Below are positions 46,869 to 58,220 of a stretch of 64,000 nt of DNA, piece after piece; positions within the stretch are counted from its first letter, which is position 1, and each line of letters starts with the position of its first letter. The notes under the pieces were generated by a model, which saw only the letters and a program-made list of their open reading frames with translations, made no database searches and was not told the DNA's origin. This DNA comes from Biomphalaria glabrata. Taxonomy: Eukaryota; Mollusca; Gastropoda; Planorbidae. Where the stretch lies: assembly GCF_947242115.1 (NCBI RefSeq), contig NC_074718.1, forward strand, positions 46,646,199 to 46,710,198. Reading direction: 5' to 3'. The position numbers were made by a program, and so were the translations under genes.

Positions 46869-46924
46869 GAGTGCAGGACTCACCAAGTCCAACTATACAA
46901 GAACAGTGGGCTGATAGAATAATA

Positions 46925-48088
46925 CCATCTTCTTCTTATATAATACAGACGTTACTTCAAAAAAGAAGATGATTACGTCCTACGCGTCATGCATATTAAC
47001 CAATGACTTAAATTCTGCCAAGTCCCTGGTTTTCCTGGCTAGCTCAGGTAACCCATTCCATGCTCTAATAGTACTCGGGAAGAAGGAGTATTTGTACAAA
47101 TTTGTCCTAGCATATGGGACGAGGAATGTGCCTTTATCTTTGTGTCTTTCAGAGTATTTTATTAAATTTTGTTTTTGTATTTGAAGATTATGGTTCAGTG
47201 TTTTTTGTATGATTGCTACTTTACTTTTGAGCCTTCTGTCCTGAAGGCTTTCTAAATTTAGTGATTTTACTAAAGGTGTTACTCTAGTCAAATGTGAATA
47301 TTCGTTTGTTATGAATCTCACTGCTCTATTTTGTGTCTGTTCCAGTTTCTTAATGTTTGTTGAGTTGAGGGGTCCCAAACGGAGGATGCATATTCTATTA
47401 TTGGCCTAACCAAGGTTAAATAACATTTTAGTTTTATGTTCTTATTTGATTTATAGAAATTTCTTTTAATAAATCCTAATGCTTTGTTTGATTTTTTTTG
47501 TAGTTTCATCAATATGTGGATTCCATGATAGTTTTTCATTTATTATAACACCTAGGTATTTTGCGTATTTAGCCTGTGTTACTGGTTTGCCATGAATAAG
47601 ATAAGGGGAATTAATTTGTTTTAGTTTTTTTGTTACTCTTAACAACTGACATTTTTCTGGGTGGAAAGACATGCTCCAATTTGATTCCCATTTCTGTAAT
47701 TCATCTAATTCTCTTTGTAAAATATCTGTGTCTTGTGTTGTTTTTATTGTTCTATATATTATGCAATCGTCTTCAAATAATCTGACTTTTGTTCCTGAAG
47801 TAATGCAATTTGGTAAATCATTTATGTAAATTAAAAATAGTAGTGGACCCAAGACTGTTCCTTGAGGTACACCTGAGTTTACTGTTATCGGTGTTGATTT
47901 AGAGCCATTTATTATTACAGTTTGTTCTCTCCCTATCAGAAAATCTTTAATCCACTGATGCAGTGGACCATTAATGCCGAAATATTTTAATTTTTTAAGC
48001 AAACTATGGTGGTGAACTTTGTCAAAAGCCTTAGAAAAATCTAGTAAGATAGCATCTATTTGTTCACCATTATCTTGACTTATTACTA
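46925..48088 (-). mobile_element. CR1/Jockey-superfamily LINE, 5'-truncated
   Basis: The minus strand encodes the RT palm to C-terminus. DAILLDFSKAFDKVHHHSLL (about 48055-47990) leads into LKYFGINGPLHQWIKDFL, NSGVPQGTVLGPLLFLIYIN and the catalytic box region with FEDD (usually FADD), then YLGVIINEKLSWNPHI. A second frame carries ALGFIKRNFYKSNKNIKL and LVRPIIEYASSVWDPST. A third carries RAVRFITNEYSH and FFPSTIRAWNGLPELA to the end. Two frameshifts (near 47500 and 47360) break it. There is no RNase H, unlike its neighbour. The 3' end is a short UTR (GCGTAGGACGTAATCATC to an AAGAAG tail) repeated as fragments at 770, 26055, 32497 and 33403. The Ala-to-Glu change in the catalytic box suggests an inactive copy. 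Confidence 0.85.
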
Positions 48089-48490
48089 TCCAGGGCTGCA
48101 GTACATGCTAACCACTGAGAGTGAAGACCTATTAAAAAGAAAAAAAAATTATTTAAAATACCTGTACATATCAAGACATTGGTCTCATATACATGTAAAT
48201 ACCTTTGAATATCAAGATATTAACTATAATATAACAATATTTATTACTTACCTTTGCTAGTGGTTTAAAAGCCATAACATCTTGAACCCAACCATCTAGG
48301 AACTGGTTGTAAGCTGCTAAACTCTTGTAAGCCTGTAGACATTTTCAAAAGTAAAAATAGCAATAACATTTTAATAATAGATGTAGAACTCTTGTAATAT
48401 AAAGAATTGGTTGGACTTCGAAGCATCCTAAAAATATAGAAATTCAAAACCCTAGTTTACACCAAAAATTCAATTGAGACTAGTGAAGTG
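48089..48490. other. unassigned interval with a possible SINE-B scrap
   Basis: GTTGGACTTCGAAGCATCCT and AAATTCAAAACCC near 48410-48455 resemble the reverse strand of SINE-B, but it is very short. Otherwise nothing. Confidence 0.35.
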
Positions 48491-48492
48491 CT

Positions 48493-48570
48493 TCAGCCGC
48501 AACAGCCAAAAGGTTTGGGCTAAGGTGTAATTAGCTTCAAATCTTAAAGAGCATTTGAAAGTTGTAAAAG
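48493..48570 (+). mobile_element. SINE-A 3' fragment
   Basis: AGGTTTGGGCTAAGGTGTAA, TTAGCTTCAAATC and GAGCATTTGAAAGTTGTAAA match the SINE-A 3' half. Confidence 0.6.
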
Positions 48571-48782
48571 AAACACAGATCTAGGACCATTAGATTTATC
48601 AACAAGTTACTAGTCTTGATGAGCCTAGTCCTAAAAAAAACTTTAAAAAGTCTTCAGCCCTAGACTTAGATCTAAACTGGATAGTAAAGTTTTCTTTGGT
48701 TTAGATGCTAGATCTGATCTATATAATACTAGTATCTAATAATAAGTAACTATTATCTGTAACTATAGTCCAAATATATCTT

Positions 48783-48940
48783 GTGCAGAGATGTGTTTAA
48801 TGAGCCCTAAAGGCAGCACTGAAAACCTCCCAGATACCCCATCCCCTCCGGTCCACCAATGAGATTGGACCATAGCGCTCTGAGCATGCTATAACTATAA
48901 GCATGAAAGTAGTGCTACATAAAAGCTAAATTTATTTATC
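48783..48940 (+). mobile_element. SINE-C copy, 5'-truncated
   Basis: Starts at GCAGAGATGTGTTTAATGAG, then CAATGAGATTGGACCATAGC and CTGAGCATGCTATAACTATA. The tRNA-like head and box B are missing. Confidence 0.8.
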
Positions 48941-48959
48941 TTATCAAGTGACCTAGAAG

Positions 48960-49310
48960 TGAAGACTAGATCTAGCTATATCTATTAGATAAAAATTAAG
49001 TTTCATATGCTTAAAATATGCAGCAACAGAGAGATGTAGATTTTAGATGTTATCTAGATTTTCTAGATCTATTCTATAGAGTCTAGATGAGATCTAGAAT
49101 GATCTACTAAGCCTAAGCATTGTGTAGGCTAGACTCTAGATCTAGTCATACTCTAATCTGAGACATCATCCAGATTTTGTATATAATATATCTATGATCT
49201 ATGTAGCCATAGATCTACATCTAGAATACTAGACCTTGAAGGCTTGAGTAGAGAGTAGATCTCTATCACTATGTAGGCCTACATTATATGTTACAACAAT
49301 GTTGATCTAG
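48960..49310. repeat. AGATCT/CTAG-rich patch
   Basis: Repeated CTAGATC words immediately left of the next hAT element. No gene. Confidence 0.65.
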
Positions 49311-51288
49311 CTCTAGACCAGTGTTTCTCAAACTTTTTTGTCTGCCGGCACAGTAAACAAACTACAAAAATTTCGCGGCACACCACAAAGAGCAACAGAT
49401 GTTTTATAATAAAAAGGAAAAAAGATTTTGCCTGTTTTTCAGTATTATGTTTTATGTGAATGTTGTGCCTGTTTTTGAGAGCAAATGCGATCTAATCGAG
49501 GCTCCAAAGTCGACAAACAAACTCGCATTTCATCGTCTATTGTAAGAAGTCTCTCTCTTTTCTTAGATTTGATTTCAGTCAGTGCTGAAAATCCAAACTC
49601 ACAAAACCATAAAGATGTAAATGGAAGAATTATTTTGATTGCTTTTAAATTGATTACAGGATATAACTTGTTGATTGAAATCCAAAACACATCCAGGCTT
49701 TCTCTGAAAACTTGACTTAAGAATTGCATCGTTTTTTAAATCATTGAGCTGCTCTTCTTCTTTAGTTGTAAAATTTGTAGCTTCATTGTTTCCAAATGGA
49801 GAGCTGACCCATTTATATTCATTACTTCAAACTGTTGAGAAGTAATGCTGCAATGCTGACTGCAGGTGTTTCAAAGTGTCCAGAATTTCGGGGTTGATTT
49901 CTTTATTTGAAGCACATTCATTGTAAGTACGAAAGCAGTCCTTTCGTGATTTTACTTTGCCACAAAGACAATCAATTTTAACCAAATGATTTTAGTTTTG
50001 AGGATGCAATGATGATGGTTTCCGATGGTCCTTGAAGACTTCAATTCAATGAATTTAATTTGTCAAATAAATCAAAGAGAAATGTCACCTTAACCCACCA
50101 AATCTCGTCATGAATATAAAAAAAGTCTTTTTTTTTTTTTTTTTAGCCTCCAAGAATGAAATTAGCTCAGCCTTGAGAGCCAACAAACGTTGGTGTGATA
50201 CAGGAGACATTAGTAGTCTGAATCCATTGCTTCACAAAGCTCTGAGGAAAGTCAGAATGCAAGCGGTCGAGATTTGAGGAAGTTTACAACTTCAATCACT
50301 TGATCCAGAACAGACATCAAATATTTGAAGGCAAGAGCTTCTCTGTGGATCATGCAGTGAACAACTAATACATTTGTATTTTCTTGACGCACAAGAGTGA
50401 AGAATCCCTTTCTATTTACCTGCATGGAAGGACAGCCATCGGTGCAAACGCTGACACAGTTTGTCTCCACTGTACTTTGAATAGCAAAATGTTTTCGTTC
50501 ACCACTTAAAAATCTTCGCCTTTGGTTGTAGTTGGTAAGTCTTTTCAAAATAAGAATTTGTTGACACATTTTTCATCCTTTATGAACTGAATAAAAGCTA
50601 ACAACTGGGCTTTGCACTAATGTCAGTGGATTCATCCACTTGAAGGGATCTGATGTTTTCGAAGTATTCCTTCGGTTGCGCTTTTACAGCTGGATGTTTT
50701 GTTTCCAAGTGTCTCTTCAATTTGCTTGGAACAAGCGCCTCATTCAACAGAGCTGAATTGCAGATCAGACAGAATGACAATGGAGAATCTTCAGGTCCTG
50801 AAGATATGAAACCATATCCGATGTAATCTTCTTTGTACCTTTGTTTGGTTCCATACTTTTCATTGAACGCTTTCGCAGTTTCATTCTTACCAACGTATTT
50901 CTCCATGGATAACAAGGACTAAGGCTTAGTAATAATTTGTTATTATTAGCATACACATACAAAATTTACATGAAACACATCGCTTATTATAATCGTTACC
51001 AATTCAAGAACTGCTGAGCGTCTGCTAAGGCGGCCTACATTTGAGTCATTATAATAATATATGTATAGTGGACAACTCCATAACCTGAAGAGCTAACACC
51101 CCTTTCCGTCATAATGTAGCAATCCACTACTATTACTGGTCGTTGCAAGTTGGGATGTCGTCCCAAGGTAAAATAAAAATTTAATAGTACGCAAACCTGT
51201 GTAACGCTGCACGTGTGGCATTCTGAAAACTCCTCGGCACACCTGCAAATCTTCGGCGGCACGCAGTTTGAGAAACACTGCCCTCGAC
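49311..51288 (-). mobile_element. hAT transposon, BED-finger type, near full span but broken
   Basis: Ends CAGTGTTTCTCAAACT (49319) and its mirror AGTTTGAGAAACACTG (ending 51280) are a perfect 16-bp inverted repeat. The flanks CTCTAGAC and CCCTCGAC match in 6 of 8 bases, an aged 8-bp duplication. Minus-strand coding pieces in order: N-terminal region with a BED zinc finger (CLICNSALL...KLKRHLETKH; frame 50915-50598); a catalytic-core piece with VCTDGCPSMQ and VHCMIHREALAFK (50569-50252); and a C-terminal hATC dimerisation region with CEFGFSALTEIKSKKRERL (49729-49445). These resemble ZBED5/SCAND3-related transposases. The section 49730-50251, which should carry the last catalytic residue, has no long frame and includes a poly-T run, so the copy is inactive. 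Confidence 0.88.
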
Positions 51289-51537
51289 AATAATAAATAT
51301 TGACTATTCAATCTGATTCTACATTTATGTCAAACAATATTATGAATATAGTAGTCTAGATATGCTAACTTAAATAGTTAGAATATAGATCTAGAATCTA
51401 GTCTAGATTAGTTATTAGTAGATCTAGATCTAATCTAGGTCTAACAATAAAATTTATTCGGAATACCTTGAACTCATCCTTTGTGATTGTGTAAGCACTT
51501 TCAGTAGAACAAGATTATAAGTGAAGAGATCTGGATA
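51289..51537. other. unassigned, AGATCT-rich in part
   Basis: CTAGATCTAG words at 51355-51440. Nothing else was recognised. Confidence 0.45.
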
Positions 51538-51695
51538 AGCACGCTGGACTGTCGTTCGGACTTATCGATGGTCAGGGGTTCAAACCCTGCCCGCTCCCAT
51601 CCCCCGCCGTCCTGCGGGAGGTTTGGACTAGGAAGTAATTATCTTCAACTCTGAAGGAACATCCGAAATAAGTAAAACATTTTACAAAACATGTA
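51538..51695 (+). mobile_element. SINE-A copy, 5'-truncated
   Basis: Starts in CACGCTGGACTGTCGTTCGG, box B GGGTTCAAACCC, then CGTCCTGCGGGAGGTTTGGA and a long T/A tail. Very close to the 40417 copy. Confidence 0.85.
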
Positions 51696-51929
51696 TTTTT
51701 TTTTTTTTTTTTTTTAATATTTAAAAAAAAAAACACAAGGAGGGCAGCAAATCATTTTCTTTATTATGCTGGCTTGCTTTCAAAGTGTAAGAATTAGTAT
51801 TTGTTTCTGACTATATCTTTCTTTGCTCGACTTATCCATGGTAAGTGCCTAAAAGCTTGTGTTGACTGTGCATAGAAACCAGATTTTTACCAACAATATG
51901 TCTGCCATGCCCTGATCACATGACTATGT

Positions 51930-52088
51930 CTACCAACCTAAAGGTACCTGGTGTGATGGGGAAGGTAAAGGCGGCTGGTTGTTGTGCTGGCAATCTCATT
52001 AACCATGGGCCACAGAAACAGATGACCTTTACATCCTCAGCCCCCTAGATTGTAAGGTCTGAAAGGGGAACTTTACTTTGATTTACTT
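51930..52088 (+). mobile_element. SINE-B 3' part
   Basis: AAGGCGGCTGGTTGTTGTGC, GGCCACAGAAACAGATGACC, and the 3' end AGGTCTGAAAGGGGAACTTT. The head is missing. Confidence 0.8.
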
Positions 52089-52192
52089 TAGTGGGAAAAA
52101 AAAAGTTTCTTCTTCCCTTTTTTATTCATTAAACACTGTTTTCTTTTCACTCAAAGAACTTGTAGGACTACTTTTAGCCTAATCAATTTGAT

Positions 52193-52320
52193 GGAGGCGT
52201 GGTGGCTGAGTGGTAAAGCTCTTGACTTTCATACTGGGGGTCCCGGCTATGAATCCTAGTGAATACTGGGCACCTCTGAGTCTACCCAGCTCTAATGCCC
52301 AATCCATGGTTCAACAAATT
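52193..52320 (+). mobile_element. SINE-B 5' part
   Basis: GGCGTGGTGGCTGAGTGGTA (clear box A), a damaged box B (GGCTATGAATCCTAG), then CTGAGTCTACCCAGCTCTAA. It ends before the body. Confidence 0.8.
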
Positions 52321-52426
52321 TAAAGATCTTACATGGCAGTATGAATAAAATGACAGTCTATAAAGTCAACTAAAAAAAAGTGAAATTGTACAAGATATAA
52401 AATGGAAATATTAATTTGGAGCAAGT

Positions 52427-52690
52427 CACAACATTTTGAAATAGAAATGTACCAGCTACAACACGCTAGATGCAGTAGATACCAAATCACAACATTTTGA
52501 AATAGAAATGTACCAGCTACAACACACTAGATGCAGGGGATACCAAATCACATCAGTGTAACTGGCAACTCAGATGTAGACTTCTTGGACAACCAGGGAA
52601 GGCTAACACCAACCACCTAGCAGGCTGTGAGCTTCCATAAGCAAATTACATTTTGAAAAAGAAATTTACCAGCTACATCACTATAGAACA
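52427..52690. repeat. 61-bp tandem duplication with a decayed third copy
   Basis: CACAACATTTTGAAATAGAA starts at 52427 and 52488 (period 61). A diverged echo, ACATTTTGAAAAAGAAATTT, lies at about 52647. Confidence 0.85.
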
Positions 52691-52714
52691 CAGTGCTACA
52701 TCATATGATTCAGC

Positions 52715-53930
52715 AGTCAATTCTACAGAAAATAGACAAAGTAAAAAAGTAAAACAAAAACTAAACTCCAAACAATGAAAACAACAACCTTCAAAGCAAT
52801 GGAAGAGATCATTTTTTCCGTGGTTTCTCTGGACAAAATAAGAGAAATAATAATCCTTACTCAGTTTACTAAAATGGAAACCTAAGAGAGCTACCCACTC
52901 AAAACTTAAACCCACAAGTCTGGCACTCAAAACTAACTGAAAAGACCATTTCATACAAGAATCTCAAACAAAGAAACACCACTTATAAAATATAATTTAT
53001 GAATCAGTTAAACAGTGCAATGACTCTCTTCCCTGGGACCTAAGCTCTCTTTTTGCTATGAGACAGTATTGAAAACATAACCAAAAAATCTTATCACAAT
53101 CAGAAAGATCTCAAGAAAATGGTGAATATTTTTCTACAAATCTAATAAACCAATAACTAGTGGGTCAATTATACAGATGAATCATCTTAAGAATCCACCA
53201 GTAACAGAAGAGCTTTTAATTGCCACTGGCGATCTCTCAGATGCACTTTCTAATGAATAAACATTTCTTTCTAATGTTTAAAAAAATCTGATGCCTCCTC
53301 TATCAAAAAAGTCAGGACAGCTCTTATAAATCTCAACAATAATAGCAAGAAAACTGTTCTTCAATGGGTCCCAGCACACTTTCAAATAGAGGAGAAGAAA
53401 AAAAATTTGAATCCTGCTGAAGACTGGGGTTTTTAATTTTGGGATCTTTGGGCACCTCTTGAATCCACCCAGCTCTAATGGGTACCTGAAATTAGTTAGG
53501 GAAAAGTAAAGGTGGTTGGACACATAACCATAGGCCACAGAAACAGATAACCTTTACATCATCTGCCCTATAGACCACAAGGTCTGAAAGTGGTACTTTA
53601 CTTTTTCTTTTCTTAAATTCCACTATATCTGGAAGAGAAAAAGAAAAAAAAAAGAGTAGTAAAAACCAAAACAGTTGTCACTCAAACATCAGGATTAAGG
53701 ATGCATGTTACATTCTATCAGGACACAGTCAATGAATTATTTTTCACCTTTGAACAGGGCACAACATAATGAGGAAACACTTATTCTGGATGTTGAAACT
53801 AGTGAAAAGAACACGTGGCCTTGTTTTATCATGAGGCCCATACAAAATACTGGCCCCCCAACAGTCCTTTAGAATAAAGATTGTATGGAAAGCTGCCTGA
53901 TCTGAAAAGAATGGAGTTCATCTTCGATAA
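52715..53930 (+). mobile_element. decayed Nimbus-like LINE copy with SINE-B inserted
   Basis: A plus-strand translation recalls the 44727 LINE in order: MKTTTFKAMEEI and TQFTKMET (about 52770-52885), then SSIKKVRTALINLNNNSKKT and VLQWVPAHFQIEE (about 53290-53395). After an inserted SINE-B come a decayed copy of the FRLRTGHN stretch and LYGKLPDLK (53740-53920). Many stops and frameshifts leave no usable frame. The last ~200 bp follow the order of the intact protein. Confidence 0.75.
53400..53612 (+). mobile_element. SINE-B copy nested in Nimbus remnant
   Basis: TTTGAATCCTGCTGAAGACT, GAATCCACCCAGCTCTAATG, GGCCACAGAAACAGATAACC, then GACCACAAGGTCTGAAAGTG. The tRNA-like head is cut off just before box B. 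Confidence 0.85.
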
Positions 53931-54264
53931 ATATATATATATATATATCTGAACCCTACAATTTATAATGAGAACACAGAGAAAAAAAAACGCAAACAGT
54001 ATGTAATATTTAAGTTAAACTTTTGTCACACGTCTCATATTTGTTTATATTGACTTTAATATTCACATTTATTCAAATAAAATAGCTGTATATTTTATAC
54101 ATTTATCCTTAAAATGTGGTGCACTATTGGCCACTAGTTCAAATGTTTGATGTGTTTAAGGCTATATAAGGTTATAACTATTCCTTTGGCTCACATTGAA
54201 TTAAAATCATACATTGTAATAATTTGTGTGTCTACATCCTCTTATTGTTTATTTGTGTTTTCAG
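53931..54264. other. unassigned AT-rich interval
   Basis: TA microsatellite at about 53930. No gene. Confidence 0.45.
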
Positions 54265-54414
54265 GTGGCGATTTTATTGTTTACCATGAAGTTGTCTAAT
54301 TTTCAAATTTTACTGACCAAGTTTTGTACAGTGACTGATCCATCTGCAGTTTCCGAACCAGTAACTGATATCTCAAAAAAATATTGCTTTACTGATGGTG
54401 TCTGGTCACCTCAG
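54265..54414 (+). CDS. candidate internal exon, unknown protein
   Basis: A 150-bp segment, exactly 50 codons and open throughout, is bounded by an acceptor (TTTGTGTTTTCAG before 54265) and a donor (CAG|GTAATC after 54414), both phase 0. The peptide begins VAILLFTMKLSNFQ and ends KKYCFTDGVWSPQ. The cysteine and DG-W pattern faintly recalls the hormone-receptor domain of secretin-family receptors, but this is weak. No neighbouring exon was recognised, so chance occurrence is a real alternative. Confidence 0.25.
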
Positions 54415-54481
54415 GTAATCTTTCTCTTTTTCTTTTAATATGTAAAGAATATTATCTGTATGTATTTTTTTATTTAGAAAT

Positions 54482-54560
54482 GGATACTGTTTGTTTAAGG
54501 TGGATACTGTTTATCTAGGGTGGATACTGTTTGTCTAAGGTTTATATGTTTGACCATGGT
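54482..54560. repeat. short tandem repeat, ~21-bp unit
   Basis: GGATACTGTTTGT-TAAGGT recurs three times (54482-54542), with a decayed fourth. Confidence 0.8.
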
Positions 54561-55090
54561 GGATAAAACAGAGCATGATCTTTGCAGAAGTTGTAGAACA
54601 TTTTTCCACCATAGAATCCATACATTGAAATGAAAATGTTCAGATTTTATCCATGATCACCTGTCTGAAGATTAGGAACTAGATATAGGTCTTGAAGTAT
54701 TACACTTAATGATCTATTTAAACAAATAAAAAGAACTCTACTGTTTAACCACAAATATTAATAAAATTTGGAAAGACCTTCACATAATCCTTGTTAATTT
54801 TTTATTACCTTTTCAATATGTTTAATTTCTTGATTTTTTCTTGAAAAATGTGTAGTTTTGGGTACTGGATAGACAACACTTATACCCACATTCTCATTAT
54901 AAAATAATTAGTTTCTACTTTTGGACATTATGACAAATAATATAATCCGTTGGCTTTGTGGAGGTATCAAAATGCTCTATAAAAAGGAACTTGATTCAAG
55001 AAACACAAGGAAGGGAAAAGAGAAATCTATTATACATAAGTAAGAAGTAATGGGATGCACAGTGGATATTAATTTTTAAAAAAGTATTAC
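54561..55090. other. unassigned interval
   Basis: No supported feature. Confidence 0.45.
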
Positions 55091-55093
55091 AAA

Positions 55094-55325
55094 AAGTAAA
55101 GTTTACCTTTCAGACCTTGCGATCCATGGAGCAAATGATGTCAAGGTAATGTTTCTATGGCCAGTGGTTAATGAGCAGGTCGTCATGTGTCCAGCACAAT
55201 GACTAACCACCTTAATTTTCCCCACCTAAAGTCAGTCACCCATTAGAGTTGGGTGACTGAGGGGCACCCTAAAAATTCAAAATCCCAATCTTCATTGAAG
55301 TTCAAACCCTGGACCCCATTGTTTT
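55094..55325 (-). mobile_element. SINE-B copy
   Basis: Reverse-strand SINE-B: CTTTCAGACCTTGCGATCCA, GGTTAATGAGCAGGTCGTCA, CCAGCACAATGACTAACCAC, CCCATTAGAGTTGGGTGACT, and box B side TTCAAACCCTGGACCCC. Confidence 0.8.
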
Positions 55326-55329
55326 CCTA

Positions 55330-57430
55330 TGAGGTACACAAATCATTTAGCCGACAAAAAAAATCAAAATATTGATATAGAAGCGAAATGAAAAATGACT
55401 GAGCTTTTGGCCCATGACTTTGAAATGCTAATATCTATGTATACTTCTTTATGTTGGCAGATGATCAACATGATTTGTTCATTGAAAGACACTTGAAGGT
55501 GTAAGTTGTAAAAGGTTTTGAAAGACTTGCCAAAGCAAGGCATTCTTGACAGGGATAAACATTGGGAGCAGCTCTAGCTAACTCAGCTCAGAGGATGACA
55601 TCACAGTTAATTGACATCTTTCTGTTAACAATGCATGGATTATCTTATCTTCTTCATTCTAGGGGAATTATGCATTAAGTGAAGACATCTTGCTGTAGAA
55701 GAGAAGAAAAATTCAGATATTCCACATGATACAATATGGCTTTGATTGTCTTATGTTAATGGCTGGTAATGAACTGAAACATGTAGGCTGGAGAATCACT
55801 TGATAGAAATCAAGGTAGGACTGCACTTTGCACAGAGTAAAGTTGAAGCATGTAGTTACCAAGTGTAAAATAATATTCAAGTTGCTATTAGCTAAACTAG
55901 TGAAACCTGTAATTTAACATACATTAACATTCTTTTCTTATTTGAAGTCTACTGTTAAATTTCATCAATTATAACCCTAGCCCTATCAAGTAATTTACAG
56001 GTCATGTTTCTGTCTGCCAAGCTATTTACTTCTCATAGTTCTATGTATTCTGCCATAAATTTCTATGAATGAATTCAGCCTTGAGTGGTATATTTTTGTC
56101 TGTATTTGCAAATACATATTTGTGTTGCTTTTTGTTGCTGGGGCTGTGCAGCCATGGGAAATACTGCACTCCTCACTAATCTTTGGACTCCAAGACAAGC
56201 CCTATACATGATTATTGTTAAGCTCACTATCAGTTCATTATTTAGAATTTTCTTTAAAAAAAAAGCATAAAAAAAAGTTCCCCTTTCAGACCTTATTGTC
56301 TATAATAATATAATATTAATAATACATGCTTTGTCCAATACAAGAAAAAATAAATATTAATTGTTTTTTATATTTTTTTTTATTTACTGTCAGATGTTTA
56401 GTCACTTTGGGAGCAGTGATCTTGAGATTTCGATGCTAGATACTCTCAGATTTGAAAGCCGGTATCTTGGATATTTTCTTAGCTCCTCTAGATCAAGATG
56501 GCAAAGAACTTTATAAGGATAGGTCTCCCATCCATCACACAACATTCAAGCACCAATGGGTTTCTTTCAAGGAGTTGAAGATAAGGTTTGAATCAGATTT
56601 ATCTTTTTACTACCTCTGGCATTTTTTTTATTCGTCTCATGCTAAAAAGTGATATTTTTTTTTTGCAAATTAGAGGACAGAAGGTAATATCAACACTGGC
56701 ACTGGTGTAGATGAGAGTAGCTGGCAACTGATGCTTTCTGATAGAGACAATTAAGCTCTCAAGAAGGCAGTGGAACACACATTTAAGGCCAAAATAAAAC
56801 CAGTTTTGAAAGACAGGTGAAAATTCAAAAGAAAACAATTGGATCCTTGAAGGACAACAGCTTTGTCTGCATCAGATGATGAAAAATATGCATGGAAAAA
56901 GAGGGTTTGCATAATATTGATGTGTAAAAACAAATGTCACAGATGACAATCTCAGCTCTGCATGGCCTATACAAATGTCTTCCACACATTAGGCTGATTG
57001 TTGACAAAGGGCAAAAGATTAGCAGCAAAATCTCAAGTGTGATAATTGAAAAATAGAGTTAGACTTGACTCAAAACATTTTGAAAGGACTTGTAATGACA
57101 ATATCAATGCAATTTCTGATTAAAACAGAAGGAAAGGCTGGATGAAGACTTGGAGAAAAGTTCATTTTCTAAATAACTTTTTTATGTAAATTTCATTGAC
57201 TTTCTAGAATTTGAGTTCAATTTATTTAACTGTGTTTATTTTGTGCATAGGTTGTTCCCCTAAACTAAGCTGAGATGAGGAAGTTAAAGCAAAAGGACTG
57301 CAATGTTTGTTTCTAGGTAATGTTTTATAGACATAACATTTACCATCCTTTTTATTTATGAAAGTAAAAAAGTTTTTTTCTTTTCTGGAGAGGGGGGGGG
57401 GTTGTGTAAACTGTTTGTGGTAAAAAAAAA
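55330..57430. other. unassigned interval
   Basis: A 30-bp SINE-B end occurs at about 56273-56305. The stretch 56680-57060 is less AT-rich and has scattered short frames on both strands, like an old coding remnant. I cannot name it. A G run lies near 57395. Confidence 0.4.
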
Positions 57431-57432
57431 AA

Positions 57433-57670
57433 ATAATAAAGTTGCCCTTTCCGATCTTGTTGTCTATAGGTCAGATGATGTAAAGGTTATCTGATTCTGT
57501 GGCCTACGGCTAACGAGGGTGTCATGTGGCCAACAAAATGACAAACCACTTTACTTTTTCCCTAACTAATGTCAGGTACCCAATAGAGCTGGGTCTTTAC
57601 CAGGATTTGAGCCATGGACCCTGGTTCAGAAGCTAAGCGCCTTACTACTCAGCCACCGCACCTCCCTGTT
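57433..57670 (-). mobile_element. SINE-B copy, near full length
   Basis: Reverse-strand: GATCTTGTTGTCTATAGGTC, GATGATGTAAAGGTTATCTG, CTAACGAGGGTGTCATGTGG, CTAACTAATGTCAGGTACCC, box B region CAGGATTTGAGCCATGGACC, and the mirrored box A CTACTCAGCCACCGCACC at the end. Confidence 0.85.
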
Positions 57671-57937
57671 TGTGGTAATCAGGGTTTGAGTTTTGAGTTT
57701 AGGCACATGGGCACAATTTAGGCCATGTCGTTCCCAGGCTATTTGATCTTGATAGGCTATAAATATAAGTGTCAAATATTTTTAAATGTGTATAAGATGC
57801 ATGTCCAGATAAAGGTGCTACAACTGACCAAATTAAAAAAAAATTCATATGTAAAGATAAACTAAATCATGAATAGTGATGTGCCTTTAGAACTGTTTCA
57901 TGGGAGAAAAACATCTAAAATCATTTTTTTTTCTGCA

Positions 57938-58220
57938 GGACCAGACACAAGAGAATTCGACAACATATGTATCAGAAGATCAAAATCAGAAACTGAAATC
58001 TGCCCATTTGGAGTGTCACCAGAGAATGCTGACCATCTCCTCCAAAACTGCTCTCTTTACCAAGAGGCTGTACATGACACTGGCCCCAAAACACCCCAAT
58101 AGAAAGAAAACTATATGGAGAGTTCCCTGATTTGGAAACCACTGCGAAAATAATCTCATATACTGGTCCAGTCATCTGAATGCTCCAATAAAAAAATGAG
58201 AAGGAAGAAGAAAGAAGATT
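57938..58220 (+). mobile_element. Nimbus-like LINE 3' end
   Basis: A plus-strand frame reads KSETEICPFGVSPENADHLL, QNCSLYQEA and GPKTPQ, matching the C-terminus of the 44727 LINE, including the C...H...C finger. The 3' UTR follows (CACTGCGAAAATAATCTCAT; TCATCTGAATGCTCC), then a GAAGAAGAAAGAAG tail. Severely 5'-truncated. Confidence 0.85.

Noticed and set aside
56599-57028. Overlapping minus-strand frames of 60-79 codons
   Set aside because: Different frames of one stretch with no domain; at best an old unnamed coding remnant.
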